A stretch of 64,000 nucleotides of DNA, taken from the NCBI GenBank assembly GCA_950295325.1, contig OX485803.1, positions 3,660,001 through 3,724,000 of the forward strand, in the 5' to 3' direction. Source of the stretch: Polytrichum commune. Taxonomy: Eukaryota; Streptophyta; Polytrichopsida; Polytrichales; Polytrichaceae. The translations under genes were made by a program, and so were the position numbers. This document shows positions 23,101-33,012 of the stretch, piece after piece. How positions within the stretch are numbered: the first letter of the stretch is position 1; each line of letters starts with the position of its first letter. Under the pieces are notes generated by a model, which was not told where the DNA came from, did not search any database, and saw nothing but the letters and a program-made list of their open reading frames with translations.

Positions 23101-25564
23101 CTACCTATATACACAATTTTTACAACACCCACCAAGTCTTAAAATCATTTTTTGGAATATTTGAGGGTTTGATACATTTTTTAGTGGATTATCTTGTATC
23201 AAGTAGAAATGAAAATATACTAATGTGTGATTTTGATGATCATTATACCAAGTATGGATTTGCATCCAAGGGCACCAAGGCTGAATATATGAACAATGCT
23301 TAACTGATTTGCAAAGTGCACTTGAAGAACAAGTCAATTTTAGAGAGGGTCACTTTTGACACAATTAGCCACAAATGAAAGCACGTAATTCAAATACACG
23401 TTTTTGTGCATGTAAAGGCCCGGATTGGGGGCCCTTGAATGTGTAGATTTTAATAGTTCTACCTAAATGCTCAAGGGTAATGGCCTCAATTGGCCATTCC
23501 AAGGCTATCATCAACTGGTTTGTGGCTTTATGTGCTCATTGTCCACCTACTTATTGAACTACACATATCCAATAGAATTTTAGCCCAATTTGAACCCTAA
23601 GCAAGTTGAGATGGAAGTGATGGCGGCTTGTTTCTAGCAACATAAATGAGTTTAGCCATAGTTTTTTGACAAAGGGGAGAGCAAGTGGTTTTCTTTTCTT
23701 GACCCCCTCTAACTAATATGAGCACTTGCAGTACTTGAAGGAAAAAAACCCAAAGATAAGGATTGGAATGGCAGATCCAATGGGAGCAGCAATGTACAAT
23801 TATTATGCCAATGGTGTGCTTGAATCGTCTGGGACATCGGTACTGGCCAACACGTGTCCTCATTGTACATTTTCATTAAACTAGTAGATAAATTATTTGT
23901 TTTTTTTGCCCTCATGTTCCAAGTACTAAATATAATCACAAAGTAACTCAAGAATGATGCTTCAGATCTCTGAGGGCATTGGCCAAGGCCGTGTAACTGC
24001 CAACTTGGCAGATTGGGCAGTTCCAGACAGAGAGGGTGGTTGCATTGATTACTGGTGCCAGGTGTGTTATACCACTTCATCTTTTACTAAATTCTGTTCA
24101 CAAAAAGTTAATTTAAGAAATTTGAGTGTTTGAGGGACTTCATGGATACCTCTAAATGTCTCGCTTCTTTATATCATCTTCTTCCAACACAAGACATCCT
24201 TTATATGCAGGTCACAGATGAAGAGGGTCTGCCATTGATTTATGATTTGTTGAAGCAAGAAGGCTTTTGCATGGGTGGTTCAACAGCCATTAACATTGGC
24301 GGTAAGTTATTTTACCCCCACCTTAACAGTTCTTGCTTGCACCCTATACCTCATCAACTCGTATGTCATTTGATTATGCATACTTTGTAACCAGGCACTT
24401 GACCCCTGAATGTTGTCAATTTAATATTGTCATGTGAGCATCATCTTAAGCAACTGACACCATTGATTATCCCATTTAGTGAGGGTGGGCTAATAGTGCG
24501 CATGGGAAATTAGTGAAGGTGATGCTAAATTTCTTTACGCTATGAAATCAGTGCCACCAGAAAATCTAGGGTTTTGGGAGCCCAAAGTGTAAAAGTGCCA
24601 AAAACTCTCATTGTGAGCTCTTTTCAGTTTCTTAGTGTTAGGAGGTGCCTTAGGATTGAGTGACGCTGACTGAAAAGAAGAAGCCTCTTCAAGCTCACCA
24701 AAACAAATTATGCACTCTACAAACACCTTAGAGCATGTAATAATTATCTTGAAATGTATGGTAAATGAGCATGTATTAATGAATTTAGTATCACTTAGTG
24801 AAAACTTCAGCCCGCACTAATTTTGAGATCTGACAAAATAGTGCATGTTTCATGATTTAATACCACATGCACTGAATGGGATAATTGGTGTAGTAAAATG
24901 TCCTATTAGTGTGGGTAGAAAATTATTGGGGAAATAATTGATGTGGGCCACTCTAATTTTCTAGTCAAGATAGAAATAACTTGGGCCAAAGAACCCAGGT
25001 CTTTCTCTAAGGCTTCTTGGAGACTTAGGTAGCATAAAATAATAATAACATAATAAAAAATAGTCATGCACATCAAACTCCCACAAAAACAATGCAAACA
25101 CCCTCTGGAAATAAAATCAATGTAGCACACTCTAATTTTAAACTAGAGGTTTGGCGTGGGTTGAAAATCAATGGGTTTCTAGAGAATTAGTGTGGCCCAC
25201 ACCAGTAAGATAATGTAGTGTAGTTGTATGACAGTTTTGAAACATAGACACCATCAGGTCAAGTAGGCTTGAACTGAAGTGGGAAGAAATTGAACATTTT
25301 GAGGTCTGCAGACATAACAGTAAGGTCAATAACTAATCAAATTCCTGGTCTCTCCTGCCACCTTGTGCAGGAGCAATCAAATTAGCTAAAGAAATGGGTC
25401 CGGGCCACACAATTGTGACCATCCTTTGTGACCTTGGTACAAGGTATCAAAGTAAGATATTCAACGTCGATTTCCTGAAATCTAAAGGGCTCCCTTACCC
25501 AGAATGGTTGGATCCTGCCAACCAAGACACAAGCATCCCACAGGTGTTTGAGAAAGTAGAGTAA
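20195..25564 (+). CDS. cysteine-synthase-like PLP enzyme, 12 exons
   Basis: Exons are 20195-20389, 21172-21300, 21551-21691, 21954-21998, 22241-22315, 22470-22502, 22711-22753, 22911-23011, 23732-23839, 23966-24061, 24211-24301 and 25371-25564, giving 416 aa with all introns GT-AG. The fold-type II PLP family makes cysteine from O-acetylserine and sulfide, or a related beta-replacement. Key parts are IGNTPLIRL (66-74), the Schiff-base Lys K99 in NPGGSVKDR, a substrate loop EGTAGNTGI (124-132), and the phosphate loop GTGGT (244-248). The sequence is closer to the bacterial/fungal-style plant protein of the At1g55880 type than to the plant OAS-TL isoforms, so substrate is uncertain. Residues 1-50 are Arg/Ser-rich and poor in acid, consistent with a mitochondrial presequence (inference). 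Confidence 0.9.
20470..21045 (+). repeat. tandem duplication in an intron
   Basis: Two diverged units of about 270-300 bp lie near 20470-20735 and 20736-21045. Shared blocks in order are ACGAATCA(T/C)TCTTCA, AGTACCGT(G/A)TGG, TGAAGCATTG(T/C)GAGACCTGTG, TTTGTTATCTCACATG, GCAGATAG(G/A)TTG, GGTCACCCT and TGACTCTGAAAG or its variant. The pair occupies most of intron 1 of the PLP enzyme gene. Confidence 0.7.
24302..25370. other. long last intron of the PLP enzyme gene
   Basis: This is the longest intron of the gene (1069 bp). It holds partly inverted blocks around GTGTGGG and TGTGGCCCACACC near 24910-25205, suggesting a decayed MITE. I could not define ends or target duplications. Confidence 0.35.
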
Positions 25565-25656
25565 GCATCTCATCAATGAGGCTCAATTTTTACAGCCTTG
25601 GACAGCCTGTTTGTGCATTTTGGTTCAGCAAAATGAGGTTGTAAGTGCATTTCCAA

Positions 25657-25662
25657 AATAAA
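25657..25662 (+). terminator. candidate poly(A) signal, PLP enzyme gene
   Basis: AATAAA lies 93 bp after the stop codon, in an AT-rich 3' region. Distance and context fit, but no cleavage site can be assigned. Confidence 0.4.
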
Positions 25663-26025
25663 GCAATGCTTCAATCATTTCCTTTGTTTTACAAGTATTC
25701 AAATTCAACTGGCATTTACTATGGGCTGTGAACTCTTTTGGTGTGGACACTAAATTCAGCACCATGGCCCTTTGGTGCTGCCTAAAACTTGGACTCACAA
25801 GTTTATTTTGTAGATAATCTCAAATGATGTGTCGTCAGACACATGCATGCATGCATTCCATGTTCTTTTACTCGGAGGAGAGCTTTTGGGAACATTTCAA
25901 GGTGATGTAGGCAATCCTTTTAATCAAATGGCAATCTGTGGACACCCCAACGTTCTGGTTGGAATTTTGCCTGAAATGCTTGTGAAAACTTTATTTTGAG
26001 CAGGAAGATTGCATATAATTTGGTT

Positions 26026-26092
26026 GGGGGGGGGGGGGGGGGCATTCAGGACCATTTGATCCAACTACTCAGGTCCTGAGTAGTTGGATCAA
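26026..26092. repeat. G17 run followed by a perfect 18-bp hairpin
   Basis: A run of 17 G (26026-26042) is followed by two perfectly complementary 18-base arms at 26056-26073 and 26075-26092, beginning TTGATCCAACTACTCAGG, with a single-base loop. It lies about 490 bp beyond the stop of the PLP enzyme gene. Confidence 0.9.
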
Positions 26093-26769
26093 GTTTTATT
26101 ATTTTATGGAAGAAATGTGACAAAGGCATGACACTTGGAATAAGATCATTAACACTATAGTTTTCAATGTAGCTTGAAAGCTCTCATTTGTATTCATAGT
26201 TTCTCCTGCGTTTGACATTGTAGAGCTACAATGCTTGGTCAACCATTAGCATGGACTGCTCACCTTTCAAAGCGATATCATTGAAGGTGATCACATTATA
26301 GGAGATTTAGACTAAAATTTTAGTGTGTCAAGTATATGTGCTTGAGATTTGATCATCACTTATCACCTGTTCTCTGGCCACATAGAAGGCTAACCTTGCT
26401 ATACAATGTTATGAAATCCTAAAGTTCTCAAGTTATGGTTTCGCCTGATGGCAATACTTTTAGACGAAAGCTGTTGGCCCCCAAAATTGTTTTTCAAAGG
26501 CTTGCCACCTCATAACCCAAGTGGGATGGTTGGGCAATACAAGTTAGAGCACTTGCATAGGAGTAGGCATAGGTCTCCCCAACGGACACTGGTTGACACA
26601 GTTGGTATAAAGCTTGCCATCTATACCTGATCAAGGTGAAAAGGGTAGCAGTGTTGGCAAATTTTTGTAGCAAGCCCGCCAAAAATTCCTTGGATATTGA
26701 GCCCTTGTTTGCCTCCAGCAACCCTCTGGATGGCACCAGTCCCACCAATAGTTGTATTGTCAAAGAGGC

Positions 26770-27525
26770 AGGATGAGCGGGTCACCAAATGAGGAGGACC
26801 AAGTCTGTTGCAGCTTCATGGACGTTTCCACCAACAGTTGCAAGAGGACAGGGCAAAAATCTCAAGGGTTTGGGAAATTCAATGTTGAGCACTAAGAGTG
26901 CAACAAACCAAAGGGTGGTGGCTGCAGGCCGGCTAGCAGCTGAGACCAAGCAGGGATCCATTCAAAAGGATGTGGTGGCGTTTTGTGGTGCTACGATGCG
27001 GTGGTTGCACTCAACATCTCGGGGACAACTGAGGACAAGATCATGTAGAAGAAAGTGGAGTTGTTCTTGAAGGAGAAAGGCAAGAAATTCTTTGTCTATT
27101 AGCATAGTTGGTTGTTGTTGTGCTCCTACCCTATATTTGCCATAGTTATCCTCGGACATTTTGTTGCTAACGCAACCACCATGCGAAAATGGAAGGCACC
27201 AGGACCCCCTATAGCTGATGCGGATGAGGTGGAAGGTGAGGCCATTATTGAGGGAGTTGAAGCTTCGACCTTGTCTGCAACTGTGTGCAATGCCCAGGTG
27301 TTGAGGCCATAGGGCAACAAGGTGGTTAAGCACGATGCCAAGGTCGCTACCAAGAAGAAGCTCTCTGCTATAGCGAAGGCATACACAAGCAGAAATTTCA
27401 CCAAGGCCACATTTTGCAAGGCAGAGATGCTAGCACAACAAGCATCCTTGGCTTTGTTTAGCCTTGAGGATGCCCTCATTATAGATCCCTCTCTGATGGC
27501 GGCAGAAGCTCCTTCAACTTCATGA
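26770..27525 (+). pseudogene. PIF/Harbinger SANT/trihelix (ORF1) relic
   Basis: Pieces in different frames form a recognisable Myb/SANT-trihelix protein of the kind carried by plant PIF/Harbinger elements. They include NEEDQVCCSFMDVSTN, CKRTGQKSQGF, CYDAVVALNISGTTEDKIM, FLKEKGKKFF and a C-terminal stretch GNKVVKHDAKVATKKKL followed by QQASLALFSLEDALI. Several frameshifts and stops break it. The matching transposase relic is at 28854-29750 on the other strand, so the two may belong to one element with facing genes. The assignment is from remembered family patterns. Confidence 0.6.
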
Positions 27526-28308
27526 CCGAGCTAACTAGGACGACAATGAGACCCAGGACTTGTGGTATTACGACACGTCACTTTGTGTCATCCAAGGCGT
27601 GCATTGCTCATTTTCACCGCAAGCACTCAAAGATTCAAGCCTACCGCCCCCAACCGATCAATTCCACTAGTTACCACACCCCAAATCTCAAACTCATTAG
27701 GATTTCTAGGATGGATTAAACAATTCCACGCATCTCTCCCTCTTGTCCTATTAGGTTTGTTCATAGGCTTGCAAATATGGTGCATAATGCCTAGGCAAGG
27801 GCCTCTCCATTGCCAAATTTGTATCAGGCCCCATATTCGACCTTGCAGTCCCAATGGGCAGTTCATAGATAGTGTTTTCTGTTATTTTTTAATGATTTCT
27901 CATTGTACATTGCGATGTGAGCATCGTAAGATGCTTGATTTTTTTCTGCCCTTCTAGGCTCTTGGATTTTTCTTCCATCCTCTTGCACTATTCATGCATT
28001 TTTGGGCATATTGGTTCATTTTTTCTTGTTTGTTGTTTTTGTTCCTTTTGCCTTTGTTGTTGTAGCTATACTCTCAAAAATTGATGTTCTTGCCTTTTAA
28101 AGCTGAAGCTCTTGAATTTTGACCTGTTGAAATGGTGTTTGCAACTGTTAGTCTCATTCTTGTAGCTCTTCCTCTTCTTTCAGAATTTGAACTCTAGAGT
28201 TTTTGCTCTCGTTTTTGCAGCACTCAGGGATACCTCATAGCTTAACTTGGCCATTTCTTTTCATTCCTCTCCCGAGTACCTCAAGACCTTAGTGATGAAT
28301 GATGAATT

Positions 28309-28387
28309 GTGGGTTTATGCTTATGAGTGATGAGGTTCATTCCTCACCTGAGTACCATGAAGACATCACTCATAAGCATAAACCCAC
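28309..28387. ncRNA. stem-loop with perfect 24-bp arms
   Basis: Left arm 28309-28332 and right arm 28364-28387 are perfectly complementary over 24 bases (arm starts GTGGGTTTATGC), enclosing a 31-base loop. The flank CATTCCTCTCCCGAGTACCT recurs in altered form inside the loop (CATTCCTCACCTGAGTACC). The arm length would suit a small-RNA precursor or a recent inverted duplication. No expression evidence is available, so the RNA label is tentative. Confidence 0.35.
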
Positions 28388-28424
28388 CATTCCTATGCAA
28401 CCAGGGAGAAATTATTATTATTAT

Positions 28425-28478
28425 TATTACTGAAATTCAAAAATTAAAACACACACACACCCCACAACAACAACAACA
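28425..28478. repeat. simple repeats (ATT)n, (CA)n, (CAA)n
   Basis: Short ATT, CA and CAA runs follow one another just left of the Harbinger transposase relic. They have no evident function. Confidence 0.7.
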
Positions 28479-28853
28479 ATAGGACAAGGACATAAGTCAT
28501 ATGGTCCTGGAAAAAAGAATATGAACTTGGGGGAAAAAACGAAATGGGAATGCCAAAGGCCAACAATAAGCTCTCAAACCACTTGGATACATCAAGGAAG
28601 CCATTCCTTTGTGGCAGCAAGCTAGCCAACTATGGGTAATACCAAGTTACCTATAATAATAGTCACATCAAGGTAATCTATTAGTTCTCACAATACCATT
28701 TGCATTGTATGGCATTGTCCAAGCCAAAAGCCATCAAAACCAACTCAGAATTAACCTAATTACCAAAAAACTAGACCAAATAGTAAACCCAAAACTTAAA
28801 GGAGAGATCTTTTTTTGCACCAAATGAGACATGCATCCATTGAAATTGAAATC

Positions 28854-29750
28854 CTAGTAGTAAGTGCGACCTCTCATTGCCCATAGGTGTTTCACTAAAT
28901 CAAAGGTCAGAGAGAAGTGTTCGTCGCTATTGTTGATTTCATAAGTGCCTTGTTGTAGATCGGCCCACATAAAACATCTTCGCAAATTGGTTTCTGAGGA
29001 GCCCTCATCCCAAAGCTCCTGATGTTTTTCTCCATTTTCATTCTCTATAACCATGTTGTGTAATTTAATACACGTAATCATTACATCTGCAATGTCATTG
29101 ATGAGCCAATTTCAACAGAGTTGATGTTATTCCCCAATGCGATTGCAAAATGTCAAAGGCTCATTCTATATCCTTTCTACACCCTCTTGAGCAAGCACAA
29201 AGTTGGAAGACTTCTGATCTTCTGGCTCTAGAATTGTCTTTACAAAGCAACTCTAGTTTGGGTATATCCAATTTGCGAGCAAATAGTAGCGAGGACAGTA
29301 ATCACCATTAGCCCAAAAGGCGACATTTTGAGAATCACCCTCAACATGTTTCTCACCAAGGGAAAATGGTTTAGTACATTGATGTTATCGTTCCCCCCAT
29401 GTAAACCAAAGAAAACATGCCATATGCGTAAAGATTGATTGCACACCACCTCTAGTCTAATGCTTCAATTTCTATCTTTATATTGATACGACCATTGGTA
29501 GGCAATGGGACAATTTTTCCAAACATGCATGGAAATTCCCTTCTTGGTTAATTGTCATTTGTTTGATAAAGTTAGCTTCGGTAGGGTTATGCAAATAGTG
29601 ACTCTCAAAACATGGAACCCCTTACATCATCTCTTGCAACTCTCAATCGTTGTACTCTCAGCAATTCTACAATATTCTTGAGTGGCAAAAGGACTAGTAC
29701 CAAGTGTCAAAATCCTCATAGCTACAGAAGTTTTTTTGATGAGGAGACAA
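28854..29750 (-). pseudogene. PIF/Harbinger transposase relic
   Basis: Reading the minus strand, fragments appear in family order: ENCPIAYQW and QYKDRN near 29490, then IWHVFFGLHGGNDNINVLN (from about 29420), and finally ITCIKLHNMVIENENGEKH (29081 downward). The last resembles the C-terminal LHNMI.E.E motif after the third catalytic acid. FGLHGGNDNINVL corresponds to the FGLPGSNNDINVL motif. Stops and frameshifts show it is dead. An upstream piece is faintly visible to about 29750. No terminal repeats were located. Confidence 0.7.
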
Positions 29751-29865
29751 ACCTAGTTTACTTGCATCACATGGCTATTGGAAGTATGGATCATACTCAC
29801 AGATTGGATACATGATCCACGAAAACAGGTCTCTACCCATGTGATAAGTACACCTAAAGTCTATT

Positions 29866-29882
29866 GGGGGGGGGGGGGGGGG
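29866..29882. repeat. G17 homopolymer
   Basis: This is seventeen consecutive G followed by AGGAGG. It is one of four long G or C runs in the window. Confidence 0.95.
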
Positions 29883-29889
29883 AGGAGGT

Positions 29890-30584
29890 CATTCTCCCTA
29901 TTATCATTTTCAATATTTATGGAGTGTTTGTATGTCAACATTTATAGCATTGATGGTGAAGGGTACTAGATGGTATACAAGAACATATCAATGCATGTTA
30001 GAATGATAGTCATTTGAAAAAGAAAGGTGCTTATAATCATTGAATCCATATGCACAGACAAGACCATAACCGAGTCTTTTGACTATGGAAAATGTAAAAT
30101 CCATTGACTTCCAAAGCATACATGCCAAGGCTTTTGATTCAAAGTTTTGGAACGACACTAAACATCACATACTACAACTTTTGCAATTAGAAGGTTAATT
30201 TTGATTGTCTCATCGTCAAGCTATGGCTCTTGAATTGAAACACTTCAATTATGTGGCTTAGTTTTGTGAGTCACTCTATAAATCGAAGGCTCTTCTCCAT
30301 ATTTAAACATTGTTGGAAACGAACTAAACTTACAATTTTATAATCATTCCATTGAACATTGAAACAATCTAACTTTATGTACAAACTTGAACCTATATTT
30401 AGCACAACATGTCACCACAAAACTAGCAAAAATAAAATCATATGTGAGAACAGTGAACAAATGCATTACAAACATAAAGAAAGCTAAGAATGTCATTCAT
30501 GTGTTCAAATTCCCGCAAAATACAACACTACAAATAAGGTATGCGTATTAGAGTGGTCTTAAAGTGGTCCAACTCCTTTCATTG
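29890..30584. other. intergenic, nothing identified
   Basis: AT-rich sequence with no ORF of note and no repeat recognised elsewhere in the window. Confidence 0.4.
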
Positions 30585-30705
30585 TCACAGAGGCTACCGC
30601 ACTCTACCACTCTAAAGAATTAGCCAACTTGACACCATTTTGATGTGCTTTTAGTTCCATGAGCCTTTTGACTTCCCGCACTTTCAAAACCAATTTCATT
30701 TCAAT
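30585..30705 (+). mobile_element. solitary LINE 3'-end fragment
   Basis: The block GAGGCTACCGCACTC through CACTCTA(A/G)AGAATTAG, TTGATGTGCTTT, GAGCCTTTT and CCAATTTCATTT matches the end of LINE-tail unit 2 (about 14970-15080), in the same orientation. It ends near the conserved 3' AATTTCATTT. Confidence 0.7.
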
Positions 30706-30709
30706 ATAT

Positions 30710-33012
30710 CCAATAGGTGTCTCATAGGCACAAGACATGCTTGTTTGAATGTGGTAGACATACTTTGTAACACTTGAATTGACACACAAAGGTGCCATTC
30801 TAAGCACATGAGAAACTCGAAGTGGTCCCTTCACAACCACTCTATGAATCATACAATTTGTGCAATGACTGGAGATCCTAGAACACAAACTCCAATTGCA
30901 TATTTCTCTCTGGCATTCGTCCTCATTCTGAATTGCTGGCAAAGTGACTTTTCTTCAGCTTCTTGATCCCATAGGCACACATACCTTTGAGGATTGTCAG
31001 CCACAATTGACACCTGCAAATGATGCCTTCTTCACAATGCCAGTCTTCAAGCTTGCTTTAAGGACAATACCTTTGGAGATGACGATTACTTACTGATTAG
31101 ATTTTGTGTTTTTACCTGTACTTCCTCTAGTAACACATGCAAAGTAAAGCAAGATTTCATCAACCAATAACAAGCAACTGAGTAGAGTTTTTAAGTGCAC
31201 ATACTTTTATTTTGTAAGGATCTGTTCCATATAACATCCTGCCAATATCGTGTATCAATGATCCTGATAATGTCTCCTGGACCTGAACTATAAGATAACA
31301 TAAGATATTTGGAGAGGAATATAAGATCAGAGAGCTATTTGAAACAGGAGGCAGTACAGTGTAAAACCATGAGTATCCCGCTTCCCAAGCTACAAGCCAG
31401 ACAGAAACATGTCATCCTAAAGCACAAGGCAACTAAATCAGATAAGATTAACTGAGTTTATGCTCATAACTGAACTTCTTCTGGCCCTACGAGTCTGTAC
31501 TTGGTCTGCAACATCATGAATTCGTAGATGCACATCATTCCAGAATTCACAGGAGATTGCCTCCTGCAAACATCTTGTACCTGAGCATGTCAATTACCTG
31601 CACAATTCATAAAGCTTTGGTCAATATTTTGTGGAATGAATTGCTTCAAACTATCAAGTCACCTATTCCTCGCTCACAGGACCCGGAACATTAAAATCCT
31701 CACTTTCAGATGAAGTGAGAGACAACAGAATCACCACTTATTATAGATGATTCTTCAGGAGAAGCTTGCTGATATTCAATGACCAACGACATGTACTGTG
31801 CTCAACTTACTCTTTTTAACACTGATGAGCTATAACACTCATAAAATAAGGGTTGATCTTTACACCAGCTCCCTCACAAAAGTAAGGCCAAGATGAAGAA
31901 AGCAGATGTAATTCTCACCTTTCACCTACAGTTTTCTAAGCACAGGTCCATGTCAGTTAACAGAGGTTGGTATTAGAAAGATGTTAGCAACAAGTACCTT
32001 TGAGTGGAGACGTCAAGTTTGTCAGGATAGGTAAGTCAGTGGCAGGGGGTCAGAAGAGACATCATCTGCTTCCCTTGATCAAACTTTAATTACTACTCCA
32101 CGCAGCAAATCAGAGATGCAGAATGCTAACAGCTCATTAGTCGTATTGTAAAAGAACACTACAGAATTCTGTGTTAAATGCTCTCAGCATTCACTATTCA
32201 CCTACCGAAGACCCCTTGTCTCTAGGTTAAATATGAACTTCCACATACACTTCTACAAAGCACTAAATATCTATATGCCCAAGGGTGCATTTATTTATTA
32301 CTTACCACTAAGGCTATCCTATATGAACTTTGACTTGGACTTGACAAACCACCTTATACCCAAAGAGGTGGAAATAGGAAAAAAACAAATGCTAATCTCA
32401 AATCAGTGAAAATGCAAGAATAAAGTGAGCTTGAACTTTGTTCGAATCGGTAAGAACCTTGCAGGTGTCACACAGTTATCATAGTTCACTACATCAAAGT
32501 GGAAACTCTAGTGAGTTTAATATCAAAGAAAGAAGATCTCAAGACCACATATCTAAATAGTCTGGTCAGTACTCATTCCTAATTCCTCCATTCAAATTCC
32601 TCATTTACTCAGATGGCCATGCCCAGACACTGCACAAGCCCTAAAAACAAATCCGTATAAGAAAACCGAGCCACAGGAAGGCTCTGTACTAAGTCACTTT
32701 GTCTACAGTCTAGACTACATCTCACTCACTATCTCATACGTAAGCAGAACTCTCATAAAAAGCAGGAGATGAGAATAATGCATTCAGCCCTCCGATAAGG
32801 TCATCGGTAGTGATAGACTGCACCTTCTTAATAAACAGCTATTGCCAACTTTTGGCAACCTTCATTCCAGCGTTGCTGACTCACCCACCAAGGTCTCAAA
32901 TGTTGATGATTCCTTTGATGGAGTTAACAGATGCTCCTGTCAAAGGTTCCATCTGTTTCTTGGCGTAAGAGCTGAGAGATGAATGAGTAGAAAAACTCCA
33001 AAGATAACCCAA
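30710..33012. other. region beyond the KH gene stop, possible 3' UTR
   Basis: No second gene was recognised on either strand over 2.3 kb. The part nearest 33012 must hold the 3' UTR of the minus-strand KH gene. No clear poly(A) signal was assigned. Confidence 0.35.
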
